From Motiliproteus sp047633175 (GTDB taxonomy: Bacteria > Pseudomonadota > Gammaproteobacteria > Pseudomonadales > Balneatricaceae): a stretch of 64,000 nucleotides of DNA. The notes beneath the pieces are model-generated. The model worked only from the letters and a program-made list of their open reading frames with translations. It did no database searches and had not been told where the DNA came from. The stretch covers positions 76,199-140,198 of the forward strand of contig JBLIEQ010000006.1 in assembly GCA_047633175.1 (NCBI GenBank), written 5' to 3'. Position numbers and translations under genes: made by a program. Shown here in pieces: positions 42,463 through 49,739 of the stretch; the first letter of the stretch is position 1, and every line of letters starts with the position of its first letter.

Positions 42463-42545
42463 AGACCATCGTCAGGCTGAAGCCCGCGCTACAAAAAACA
42501 CCCCTGTGGGAGCCTGCCTGCAGGCGATCTTTTGAGCATGGCGCA
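42463..42545. repeat. Extragenic palindromic repeat mosaic, copy 7 (short)
   Basis: CATCGTCAGGCTGAAGCCCG followed by CGCTACAAAAAACACCCCTG and TGGGAGCCTGCCTGCAGGCG, ATCTTTTGA. The second part also occurs inverted near 23.58 kb (AAAAGATCGCCTGCAGGCAG). Confidence 0.75.
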
Positions 42546-42577
42546 GCGATTGGCAGGCCGAACCTGCCAACCTCCCG

Positions 42578-43984
42578 TCACGCCAGGTTATAGAAGAACA
42601 CCACCAGCACTGCGGCCGGAGTCACGAAACGCAGCACGAACATAAAACCTTTGTAAGCCAGGCCGTTACCCAATCCGAGTTCCTCTTCACCCGCCTGACG
42701 CGACATAAACCAGCCCACGAACAGCGCGACAAACAAACCACCGAGCGGCATCATCACATTCGCCGTCACAAAATCGAGCAGGTCGAACAGGGTCTTGCCT
42801 TCGAAGCGTTCAAACATCGCCAGCGGGGTCACATCCGCCCAGACGTTGAACGACAGTACCGTTACAATACCCAGCAGCCAGACGCTAATACCCGCGATGA
42901 GAGTACCACCCAGACGCGAGATCCCTTTGTGCTCGGACAGCCATTCGACCGTCGGTTCCAGCAGCGAAATCGCCGAGGTGATCGCGGCTATGACCAGCAA
43001 CACGAAGAACAACGATCCGAAGAATACTCCACCCGGCATCTGACTGAACGCCAACGGCAGGGTCTGGAAGATAAGACCCGGACCGGCACCAGGCTCCAGG
43101 CCATTCGCAAAGACCAGCGGGAAGATCGCCAGGCCCGCCAGCAGGGCGACGGCCGTATCGACCAGGGAGACGGTAACCGCGGTCTTAACAATCGACACGT
43201 TCTTCGGCAGATAGGAGCCATACGCAATCATCACACCCATGCCCAGGCTCAGGGTAAAGAACGCATGACCCAGCGCAGTCAGCATCCCCTCCGTGGTCAG
43301 TTTGGAGAGATCCGGATTGAACAGGAAGGCAAAGCCTGCAGCAAACTTATCGGTGCTCATGGCATAACCCACCATCACCAGTAGCAGCATAAACAGCACC
43401 GGCATCAGGATATTGATCGCCTTCTCCATCCCGGCATGTATCCCACGCGAGACGATAATGATCACCAGCAGCATAAATAGACTATGCCACAGCAGCAGGC
43501 TGATCGGATCCGCCAGCAGGTCACCGAAGATAGCCCCTATCGCCTCGGTGCTGGCACCGGCAAAGGCGCCGGAAGCCGATGCGCCCACATAAGATAATGC
43601 CCAACCCCCGATCACCGAATAGAACGACAGAATCAGAAACGAGGCCAGCATCCCCATCCCTCCGACCCACTTCCAGCGCGATGACAGGCGGTCACGGGTA
43701 ATCAGTTCGCGCATGCTATTAAGCGGACTCTTACCGCCGCGGCGACCGATCACCACCTCGGCAATCATGATCGGGATACCGACGATAGCGATACATAGCA
43801 GGTACATCAGCACGAACGCCCCACCCCCGTTCTCGCCGGTGATATAGGGAAACTTCCAAATATTGCCCAATCCTACCGCCGAACCACTGGCCGCCAGCAC
43901 AAACGCCATCCTCGATGACCAGAGTGGATGGGATTTGGAACCCTCGGTCGCCTCAGCGGCAGCGCTTTGTATCTTAGTTATCAC
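42578..43984 (-). CDS. Sodium-dependent amino-acid/neurotransmitter transporter (SNF/NSS family)
   Basis: 468 residues with eleven to twelve helices. The first sodium/substrate helix reads FVLAASGSAVGLGNIWKFPYITGENGGGAFVLMYL, the classic LeuT/TnaT-type signature, followed by GRRGGKSPLNSM. The start is GTG at 43984 with GGAG 8 nt upstream. By family it symports an amino acid with Na+. The adjacent divergent-direction context (leucine dehydrogenase next on the same strand, upstream) makes a branched-chain amino acid plausible but unproven. Confidence 0.93.
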   Translation of the reverse strand: MITKIQSAAAEATEGSKSHPLWSSRMAFVLAASGSAVGLGNIWKFPYITGENGGGAFVLMYLLCIAIVGIPIMIAEVVIGRRGGKSPLNSMRELITRDRLSSRWKWVGGMGMLASFLILSFYSVIGGWALSYVGASASGAFAGASTEAIGAIFGDLLADPISLLLWHSLFMLLVIIIVSRGIHAGMEKAINILMPVLFMLLLVMVGYAMSTDKFAAGFAFLFNPDLSKLTTEGMLTALGHAFFTLSLGMGVMIAYGSYLPKNVSIVKTAVTVSLVDTAVALLAGLAIFPLVFANGLEPGAGPGLIFQTLPLAFSQMPGGVFFGSLFFVLLVIAAITSAISLLEPTVEWLSEHKGISRLGGTLIAGISVWLLGIVTVLSFNVWADVTPLAMFERFEGKTLFDLLDFVTANVMMPLGGLFVALFVGWFMSRQAGEEELGLGNGLAYKGFMFVLRFVTPAAVLVVFFYNLA

Positions 43985-44084
43985 CTGTGTATCTCCATTT
44001 TTTGTCGTTATGGGAGCGGGCGACTGCCGTCGCCCTGTTTTCTGATCGCTCTGTTTCCTAAGCCATCTGTTTTCTGCTTTGTCG

Positions 44085-44128
44085 TTTTCTAAGCTCTCTG
44101 CTTTCTAAGCTCTCTGTTTTCTAATAAG
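44085..44128. repeat. 16-bp tandem repeat between SNF transporter and leucine dehydrogenase
   Basis: TTTTCTAAGCTCTCTG and CTTTCTAAGCTCTCTG are adjacent, followed by a third partial unit TTTTCTAATAAG. Related CTGTTTCCTAAGCCATCTG precedes them. Non-coding. Confidence 0.8.
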
Positions 44129-44138
44129 GGCTCAGGGG

Positions 44139-45209
44139 TTAAACCCTCAGCGGCTGCTGGCTGAGAAATCGCTCCTCGGCCAGCTCGTTAGCGATCTCAC
44201 CGGTGGGACGATCCGCCGCATCGGCACGCTGGAAAATCTCGTCGAGAGTGTCGCCAATCTCTTCGATATGCGCCAGCACCCGCTGATGATCATGGCCGAC
44301 TCGCTCGTGAAAAATATCGATAATGCCACCGGCGTTGATGGCGTAATCCGGGGTGTACAGAATCCCCTGCTGCCGCAGCAGAGCGTCGTGCCGCGGTGAC
44401 GCCAGTTGATTATTGGCGGCACCGGCGATCACCCGCGCCCTGATCTGCGGAATGCTCCTATCGTTCAGCACCGCGCCCAGCGCGCAGGGTGCCAGCACAT
44501 CGACCTCCAGCGCAAGGATATCCTCGGCTGCCACCGCCGTCGCACCCAGCTCTTCGACCGCACGCCGTACCTGATCCTGATGAATATCGGTAACGTACAG
44601 CTCGGCACCGGCGGCGGCCAGGTACTCGGCCAGACGGTAGCCGACATTACCCACACCCTGGACCGCCACTCTCAGGCCATGCAGATCATCGCGCTCGAGC
44701 CGATGCTTCACCGCTGCCCGCAGGCCGATATAGGTCCCGTAAGCGGTTGCCGGTGACGGATCGCCATTGCAGGGCATGCCATCGATACCGGTGCGCTCCG
44801 TAATACCGGCCACATTGCGGGTATGACGTCCCATCACTTTCAGATCGGCAACCGAGGTGCCGGAGTCTTCGGCGGCGATATAGCAATCACCCATCCTATT
44901 GAGAAAGCGACCCATCGCCTCAAGCAGCTCTGGCGTCTTATGCTGACGCGGATCGCCGATAATGACCGACTTGCCACCCCCCAGATCCAGATTGGCCAGC
45001 GCCGATTTGTACGTCATCCCTTTGGATAACCGCAGCACATCACGCAGGGCCTCCTCATCGCTGGCGTAATTCCACATTCGACAGCCGCCCAGTGCCGGGC
45101 CCCGGTTGCTGTTATGGACCGCGATAATGGCTTTCAGGCCGGTGGCCTTATCGCAGAAAAAATTGAGCTGCTCGTGTTGATCAAATTCGGGATGGCTAAA
45201 TGCAGACAT
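44139..45209 (-). CDS. Leucine dehydrogenase (Glu/Leu/Phe/Val dehydrogenase family)
   Basis: 356 residues from ATG 45209, the usual leucine dehydrogenase length. It oxidatively deaminates branched-chain amino acids with NAD+. GPALGGCRMW binds substrate. K68 (GMTYKSALANLDLGGGKSV) and K80 match the substrate and catalytic lysines of the family. The Rossmann loop is VAVQGVGNVGYRLAEYL. AAAGGAC lies about 10 nt upstream. A longer open frame (91 codons upstream) is GC-biased and lacks similarity. Phenylalanine or valine specificity cannot be excluded. Confidence 0.92.
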   Translation of the reverse strand: MSAFSHPEFDQHEQLNFFCDKATGLKAIIAVHNSNRGPALGGCRMWNYASDEEALRDVLRLSKGMTYKSALANLDLGGGKSVIIGDPRQHKTPELLEAMGRFLNRMGDCYIAAEDSGTSVADLKVMGRHTRNVAGITERTGIDGMPCNGDPSPATAYGTYIGLRAAVKHRLERDDLHGLRVAVQGVGNVGYRLAEYLAAAGAELYVTDIHQDQVRRAVEELGATAVAAEDILALEVDVLAPCALGAVLNDRSIPQIRARVIAGAANNQLASPRHDALLRQQGILYTPDYAINAGGIIDIFHERVGHDHQRVLAHIEEIGDTLDEIFQRADAADRPTGEIANELAEERFLSQQPLRV

Positions 45210-45546
45210 GAGGCTATGTCCTTTATAGTGTTCGATGGGGTGATGCCGATTACCAGCACCCGCTGCAGCAGATGGCCGCACTCCGTCCCTAAGCAGAAAT
45301 ATCAGTCTGCCAGCGTCGAAAGCACAGTTAAGTATTATTGGCCCGAGCGATGCGGCCGGAGATCTGGAGTCCGGCTGGAGTCCGGTCAGACCGTTGAGAG
45401 CGGCGTAGGAAGAACCTGCCCATAACGGACGAAGAACAGGGCGGAAGCGGGAGCCCCGGCAGTGGTAGAGACAGCGTTGCAAGCATACGTATTCACCCTT
45501 ACCCGATGCTGGATCACAGCAGTGAGTCAGATTTAATTATTGTTAT

Positions 45547-45563
45547 GCGGCCGGTAAGGCCGC
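45547..45563. other. GC-rich hairpin in the leucine dehydrogenase upstream region
   Basis: GCGGCC-GGTAA-GGCCGC is a perfect 6-bp stem with a 5-nt loop, without a T-run on either side. The 45210-45540 stretch upstream of leucine dehydrogenase otherwise shows only a short duplication, CTGGAGTCCGG repeated, near 45370-45382. Confidence 0.4.
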
Positions 45564-45640
45564 TTATCGGTGCCTGTCCAGCCTTGTAGCCGAGCAGCTG
45601 ACCCAAGGTATAACTCTATCCAGAGCCTCGTCAAGTATTT

Positions 45641-45656
45641 TTTACATGATTGTAAA
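45641..45656. promoter_or_regulatory. Palindrome TTTACA-N4-TGTAAA, candidate operator
   Basis: A perfect 6-bp inverted repeat with spacer TGAT in AT-rich sequence between the divergent leucine dehydrogenase and microprotein genes. The symmetry suggests a dimeric regulator site; which one is unknown. Confidence 0.45.
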
Positions 45657-45722
45657 TTTTTATATCCAGCCCGAGTACATAGAAATATGTGCAGACAAGT
45701 CCTATTAAGGGTTTCTGCAGAC

Positions 45723-45764
45723 TTGATTCGAATCAATTTATTTGCGCTGCGTCCGGGCTATGCT
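45723..45764 (+). promoter_or_regulatory. FNR/ANR-type class II promoter for the microprotein gene
   Basis: TTGATTCGAATCAA (45723-45736) is a perfect TTGAT-N4-ATCAA box. A TATGCT -10 hexamer lies at 45759-45764, which puts the box centre at -41.5 from the expected start near 45771, the exact geometry of FNR-activated class II promoters. The leader to the ATG is about 25 nt. Confidence 0.82.
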
Positions 45765-45795
45765 GAGACTCTTTTAAACGAACCGGAGAGATGAT

Positions 45796-45873
45796 ATGGG
45801 TTGTTGCGGATCCTGTGGTGGTGAAGATAAAGATCGCGAGCAAGAGACTCCTAAGCAGGAGGAAGAGGAGTAA
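45796..45873 (+). CDS. Cysteine-rich 25-residue microprotein under an FNR-type promoter
   Basis: A short gene beginning MGCCGSCGGEDK and ending PKQEEEE. The ribosome site GGAGAG lies 7 nt before the ATG. The N-terminal CC-GS-C group (three cysteines within seven residues) is a plausible metal, Fe-S or persulfide ligand; the remainder is strongly charged and probably unstructured. No signal peptide or membrane helix. It is preceded by a perfectly positioned FNR-type promoter, and its stop codon lies inside a 9-11 bp hairpin, so it forms a self-contained transcription unit. I do not recognise a named family. Expression under low oxygen is the prediction; the biochemical role is unknown. Confidence 0.75.
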   Translation: MGCCGSCGGEDKDREQETPKQEEEE

Positions 45874-45887
45874 CCAGGTTACTCCTC
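45865..45887 (+). terminator. Hairpin overlapping the microprotein stop codon
   Basis: GAGGAGTAACC and GGTTACTCCTC are perfect inverted repeats separated by one base; realistically a 9-bp stem with loop CCAGG. The TAA stop is in the 5' arm. No T-run follows, so it may stabilise the mRNA end rather than terminate. Confidence 0.5.
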
Positions 45888-45900
45888 CCTCACTGCAAAA

Positions 45901-46022
45901 ACCCTGGAAGGGGTCAAACCCTGGAAGGGGTCAGGCCTTACATTTGACACTTTGGCAGCCATACGCCAAAAACCCTGGAAGGGGTCAGGCCTTACATTTG
46001 ACACTTTGGCAGCCATACGCCA
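45901..46022. repeat. 54-bp tandem direct repeat (CTGGAAGGGGTCAGGCC element)
   Basis: Two copies with 54-bp period (45918-45968 and 45972-46022): ACCCTGGAAGGGGTCAGGCC, TTACATTTGACACTTTGGCA, GCCATACGCCA. A third fragment ACCCTGGAAGGGGTC precedes them at 45901. The GGGGTCAGGCCTTACATTTGAC string is reminiscent of short repeats seen beside REP-associated tyrosine transposases, but no transposase is present here. Confidence 0.9.
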
Positions 46023-46279
46023 AGGCAGGGGGAGTAACCTTTTACTTCCAACAACTAATAGGAATAGAGCCAATTTATCGTCCCCTGAATTAAAACGACT
46101 GTTTAAATTCTAATCATTAAGTCGAAGCATTCTGTCCCGGATACTCCTACTCTTACTCTTCATTACTCTTCATTACTCGATGGCACGTAAGCCGCATTGA
46201 GCCTCAAGGGTTCATAGCTCCATCTGCTCGGATGCAACGTTGTAATTAATTGTTTCTACCGGCATTGAAGGAGTCTTGT
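46023..46279. promoter_or_regulatory. Leader region of the metalloprotease gene
   Basis: About 250 bp with no gene. It contains a 10-bp repeat TTACTCTTCA (46153-46178, two and a half copies) and an AT-rich stretch that presumably holds the promoter. The AAGGAG ribosome site lies just before the ATG at 46280. Confidence 0.4.
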
Positions 46280-48589
46280 ATGCTCAAATCCGGCCATAAG
46301 ATTGTTATTTCCGTCGCCACAACCCTCGTTTTGATCACCACGCCCGCCCTGGGGCAGGAGAAAACAAACCCCTCCAGGATCCTGGGCTTGAGCGCTCCTT
46401 TCACACTCGAGGAACTACCCGCGGGCCGGATACGACAGCGTCTGGAGCGCTTGCCGACCAGGGCTCGGCAGCGTGCCCTGGCCTGGCTGCATCGCTTCGA
46501 TTTCACGGAACGGGATCTGGAACAGCTGCAGGTCGACCAGGACGGAGGCATCTTCTACGCAGATACCCACACCCCGGCGCCGGTGGCCAATGAACCTGCG
46601 GCACCCGCCATCGAACTCGGCGCGGCGGATGATCCCTTTACGCTGCACAGTCATCCGGGCGCGGCCAGGGTCCTGTTTCTCGATTTCGACGGCCATGCGC
46701 TCAGTGGTACCGCCTGGAACGGCGGACTGGCCGACCCGCTGTACGCCCGTCCCTATGATCTTGACAACACCCCGCTGCTCTTTTCAGCGGATGAGCGCAA
46801 CCGTATCGCCGAGATCTGGCACCGGGTCGCCGAAGACCTGGCCCCCTTCGATATCGACGTCACAACGGAAGCTCCCGCCATCTTCGGGCCCTATACCGGG
46901 CATGTACTGGTCACCCACTCCACCGACCAAAACGGCAATGCCATGCCCTATTCCTATGCGGGGGGTGTCGCCTATGTGGGTGTCTTCGGTCAGAGCTACT
47001 ACAGCAACTACACACCAGCGCTGGTCTATTACAATAATCTGGGGGCGGGCTATGCCCCCTATGTCGCCGAAGCCGCCGCCCACGAGTTTGGTCACAACCT
47101 CGGCCTGTCACACGACGGCACCAGTACCGAGAGTTATTATACCGGCCACGGCAGCGACAGCAGCCTGGTCTCCTGGGCACCGATCATGGGTGTCGGCTAC
47201 TACAAGAATGTCACCCAGTGGAGTAACGGCGACTACCCAGATGCCAACAATAGCCAGGATGACATGGCTATTATCAGTGGCATGCTGGGCTACGACTTCG
47301 ACGATCATGGCGATAGCCTGACCACGTCGACGCCGCTGCTGAGCGACGCCGGCGGCAACATCATCGCCAGCAATCCGGAAACGGATCCCAGCAACAGTTA
47401 CGGCGACAACAAGGGTGTTCTCGAGCGCCGTAACGATGTCGATATCTTTAGTTTCAGCACCGGCGGAGGATCGGTCAGCCTCCGCGTGAATCCGGCCTGG
47501 GATGCCTTTAGCCGCACCCAGCGTCGGGGAGCCAACCTGGATCTTCGGGCCAACCTCTATGACGCGGCGGGCCGCCTGCTCGCCAGCGATGATCCGGGCA
47601 ACGACACCGGTGCCCGGTTTGATCTGACCCTGGCGGCGGGAACCTACTACCTCTCTGTCGCCGGGGTAGGTAACGGCAATTACAGCGACTATGCCAGCCT
47701 CGGCCAGTATTTTATCCAGGGCACCCTGCCACCGGAGTCGGTCGATACCACCGCGCCAAACCCCGACCCTATGTCCTGGCAAGTGCTGCCGCTGGCGACC
47801 GGGCGTCACAGCCTGACCATGACCGCCACCACTGCCCGCGATGATTCAGGGTCCGCGGTGCAGTACTATTTCCAGTGTGCCACCGACAATTGCGCCCACA
47901 GTGGCTGGCAGAACGGCACCGGCTATGCCCCCGTCAATCTGCTGGAAAATACGCTCTACGGCTTCAGGATCAAGGCGCGGGATAGCGCCGGTAACGAGAC
48001 TCGGCTATCGACGCTGGCTACCGTAACCACGGCCGCCAACCGCCTGCCGCTCGCCGGTGACGACAGTGCCAGCGTCAGTGCCGGTGGCTCGGTCCTGATC
48101 GCGGTGCTCGACAACGACAGCGATGCCGATGGTGACCGCCTCAGCATCGTCGGGCTCAGCCCGCCGGGCCATGGCAGTGCCAGCCACGATGGCGCTCAGA
48201 TCACCTATCGTCCGGCGGCAGGGTTCGAGGGTGCTGACCGCTTTAGCTACGAGATCGACGACGGTCAGGGGGGACGTGCGTCGGCCGATGTCAGCATCAG
48301 CGTCATCGCGACCCACACCAACAGCGCACCAGTGGCCAACGCGGATAGCGCCACCGTAAGCTATCGGGGCACGGTGGTTATCGACGTCCTCGCCAATGAC
48401 CAGGATCCCGATGGCGACCCGCTCACCATCACTGCGGTCACCCAGGGAAGAAAAGGAAGCGTGTCGATCACCGACGGCAAGATCACCTACGTCAATACCC
48501 GGCGCCGCAATAGAGATAAATTCACCTATACAATCAGTGACGGTAGCCGTACGGACCGTGCGACGGTATCGGTGTTTATCCAGCGCTGA
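46280..48589 (+). CDS. Secreted metzincin metalloprotease with FN3 and cadherin-like repeats
   Basis: 769 residues. A signal peptide (KIVISVATTLVLITTPALGQ) is followed by a propeptide and a catalytic domain with the zinc motif HEFGHNLGLSHD (near residue 268) and Met-turn PIMGVGYY (about 302), which define a metzincin. Downstream are a PPC-like beta domain (NDVDIFSFSTGGGSVSLRV to AGTYYLSVAGVG, about 385-490), an FN3-like domain (about 495-590) with a likely disulfide pair (FQCATDNCAHSGW), and two tandem cadherin-like/Big_9-type repeats (each with VLxNDxDxDGDxLxI and FxYxIxDG). The product is probably exported and may bind calcium or surfaces. No anchoring or type I secretion tail was recognised. 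AAGGAG precedes the ATG. Confidence 0.88.
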   Translation: MLKSGHKIVISVATTLVLITTPALGQEKTNPSRILGLSAPFTLEELPAGRIRQRLERLPTRARQRALAWLHRFDFTERDLEQLQVDQDGGIFYADTHTPAPVANEPAAPAIELGAADDPFTLHSHPGAARVLFLDFDGHALSGTAWNGGLADPLYARPYDLDNTPLLFSADERNRIAEIWHRVAEDLAPFDIDVTTEAPAIFGPYTGHVLVTHSTDQNGNAMPYSYAGGVAYVGVFGQSYYSNYTPALVYYNNLGAGYAPYVAEAAAHEFGHNLGLSHDGTSTESYYTGHGSDSSLVSWAPIMGVGYYKNVTQWSNGDYPDANNSQDDMAIISGMLGYDFDDHGDSLTTSTPLLSDAGGNIIASNPETDPSNSYGDNKGVLERRNDVDIFSFSTGGGSVSLRVNPAWDAFSRTQRRGANLDLRANLYDAAGRLLASDDPGNDTGARFDLTLAAGTYYLSVAGVGNGNYSDYASLGQYFIQGTLPPESVDTTAPNPDPMSWQVLPLATGRHSLTMTATTARDDSGSAVQYYFQCATDNCAHSGWQNGTGYAPVNLLENTLYGFRIKARDSAGNETRLSTLATVTTAANRLPLAGDDSASVSAGGSVLIAVLDNDSDADGDRLSIVGLSPPGHGSASHDGAQITYRPAAGFEGADRFSYEIDDGQGGRASADVSISVIATHTNSAPVANADSATVSYRGTVVIDVLANDQDPDGDPLTITAVTQGRKGSVSITDGKITYVNTRRRNRDKFTYTISDGSRTDRATVSVFIQR

Positions 48590-48617
48590 TTTTTTGTGGG
48601 TTAGAAAAAGGAGGAGG

Positions 48618-48662
48618 AAAAGGGGACATATTTATTTTTAAAAAATAAATATGTCCCCTTTT
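48618..48662. terminator. 22-bp perfect inverted repeat, likely bidirectional terminator
   Basis: Left arm AAAAGGGGACATATTTATTT plus TT, right arm its exact complement, one-base loop, then further T residues. It lies between the convergent metalloprotease and YeeE/YedE genes. The GGGGACATATTTATT core recurs in shorter hairpins elsewhere, so it may also be a mobile palindromic element. Confidence 0.75.
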
Positions 48663-48745
48663 TTTGTAGGTTAGGCAGCGTCCGTTCCCTACGGACTTGC
48701 TGCACTTCCCACATCCCTGTGGGTCGGCTTAAGCCTGACGGTTTT
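48663..48745. repeat. Extragenic palindromic repeat mosaic, copy 8
   Basis: GTAGGTTAGGCAGCGTCCGT, TCCCTACGGACTTGCTGCAC, TTCCCACATCCCTGTGGGTC and GGCTTAAGCCTGACGGTTTT. The last module contains the stop codon and final codons of the following minus-strand gene. Confidence 0.75.
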
Positions 48746-49166
48746 TTTGGGCAAGCACCCAGCGAGTGCCAAAGGTGCCGACCACAAAGGCACCCAGGGT
48801 AATAAGTATATTCGGGCTGGCGAAGCTCAGTGAGGTGATCAGCGGGCCGGGGCAGTAGCCTGCAAGGCCCCAGCCGATGCCGAAGATGATGCCGCCGATA
48901 ACGATCCGCTTATCAATAGTGCTCTTCGAGGGGAGACGAAAAAATTCGCCGAACAGCGGGCGCTCACGCTTGAGAATAACTGGTGTAAGCAGGGCATTAA
49001 CTGCCAGGCCGCCCGCCATTACGAGGGCGAGCGATGGGTCCCAGCTTCCAAAGATATCCAAAAAGTTCAGCACCTTAGCCGGGTCGATCATTTGGGATAG
49101 CGCCAGCCCAAAACCAAACAGGGTACCGGCGGCGAGGGTGGCTAACAGACGATTCAAAGTAGACAT
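48729..49166 (-). CDS. YeeE/YedE-family (DUF6691, PmpB-like) membrane protein
   Basis: 145 residues and four hydrophobic helices: LAAGTLFGFGLALSQMIDPAKVLNFLDIFG at the start and GWGLAGYCPGPLITSLSFAS with the conserved cysteine used by this family to hand on sulfur. With its partner it forms a split version of the thiosulfate/sulfur-transporting YeeE type. Translation is coupled to the upstream gene (TAATG overlap, 1 nt). The last codons and stop lie inside a palindromic repeat module. Confidence 0.88.
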   Translation of the reverse strand: MSTLNRLLATLAAGTLFGFGLALSQMIDPAKVLNFLDIFGSWDPSLALVMAGGLAVNALLTPVILKRERPLFGEFFRLPSKSTIDKRIVIGGIIFGIGWGLAGYCPGPLITSLSFASPNILITLGAFVVGTFGTRWVLAQKNRQA

Positions 49167-49609
49167 TACACCGCTCCCAATAGATGACGAACGCTATAGA
49201 CAGTCACCAACGCACTGCCCATAAAGCAGAGTGTGGCGATTAACGAGCGGGGACTGCGCCGGGCCAGACCGCAAATACCGTGCCCGCTGGTGCAGCCACT
49301 CCCTATTTGAGTACCGATCCCGACCAGGAGGCCGCCGATGATGAGGATCGGCGTATCGGCCACGGCCTGGATATGCGAAACCCCGACACCCAGCCCTAAC
49401 CCTTGATAAATAAAGCCGCCGAGTATAAGTCCCAGCACGAAGACCAACCGCCAGCTGAGACTGTTTTTCTCTTCCGGGTAGATAATGCCGCCGGCGATGC
49501 CTGAGATGCCCGCGATACGCCCCTGAACCAGTAACAACATGGCGGCTGCCAAGCCGATCAGGGCACCACCCAACAGGGCTGACACCGGTGTAAAATTAAT
49601 AATAGTCAT
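49166..49609 (-). CDS. YeeE/YedE-family (PmpA-like) membrane protein
   Basis: 147 residues and four helices. LLVGIGTQIGSGCTSGHGICGLARRSPRSLIAT carries the two family cysteines (GCTSGHGxC). It pairs with the DUF6691 protein downstream as a two-part sulfur-compound permease. Neighbours on the same strand (SulP transporter, SQR fusion, persulfide dioxygenase-like enzyme) support a role in moving thiosulfate, sulfide or related species. Confidence 0.9.
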   Translation of the reverse strand: MTIINFTPVSALLGGALIGLAAAMLLLVQGRIAGISGIAGGIIYPEEKNSLSWRLVFVLGLILGGFIYQGLGLGVGVSHIQAVADTPILIIGGLLVGIGTQIGSGCTSGHGICGLARRSPRSLIATLCFMGSALVTVYSVRHLLGAV

Positions 49610-49739
49610 AAGCAGATCTCAGAATGTTCTGAGCCCTTTGTAAGGCTCGCCAATGATCAAAAGTTAGTTTGAACGTGCATTCCTCCCTTTATATAGCTTA
49701 AACACAAACAATAGTTTCGTTGCCCTTAAGGGGGACTGG

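Noticed and set aside
45210..45482. 91-codon extension of leucine dehydrogenase
   Set aside because: The family N-terminus begins at the inner ATG with AAAGGAC upstream; the extension is skewed in composition.
45791..46093. 100-codon frame through the 54-bp tandem repeat
   Set aside because: It merely translates the repeat twice and runs across the microprotein gene in a different frame.
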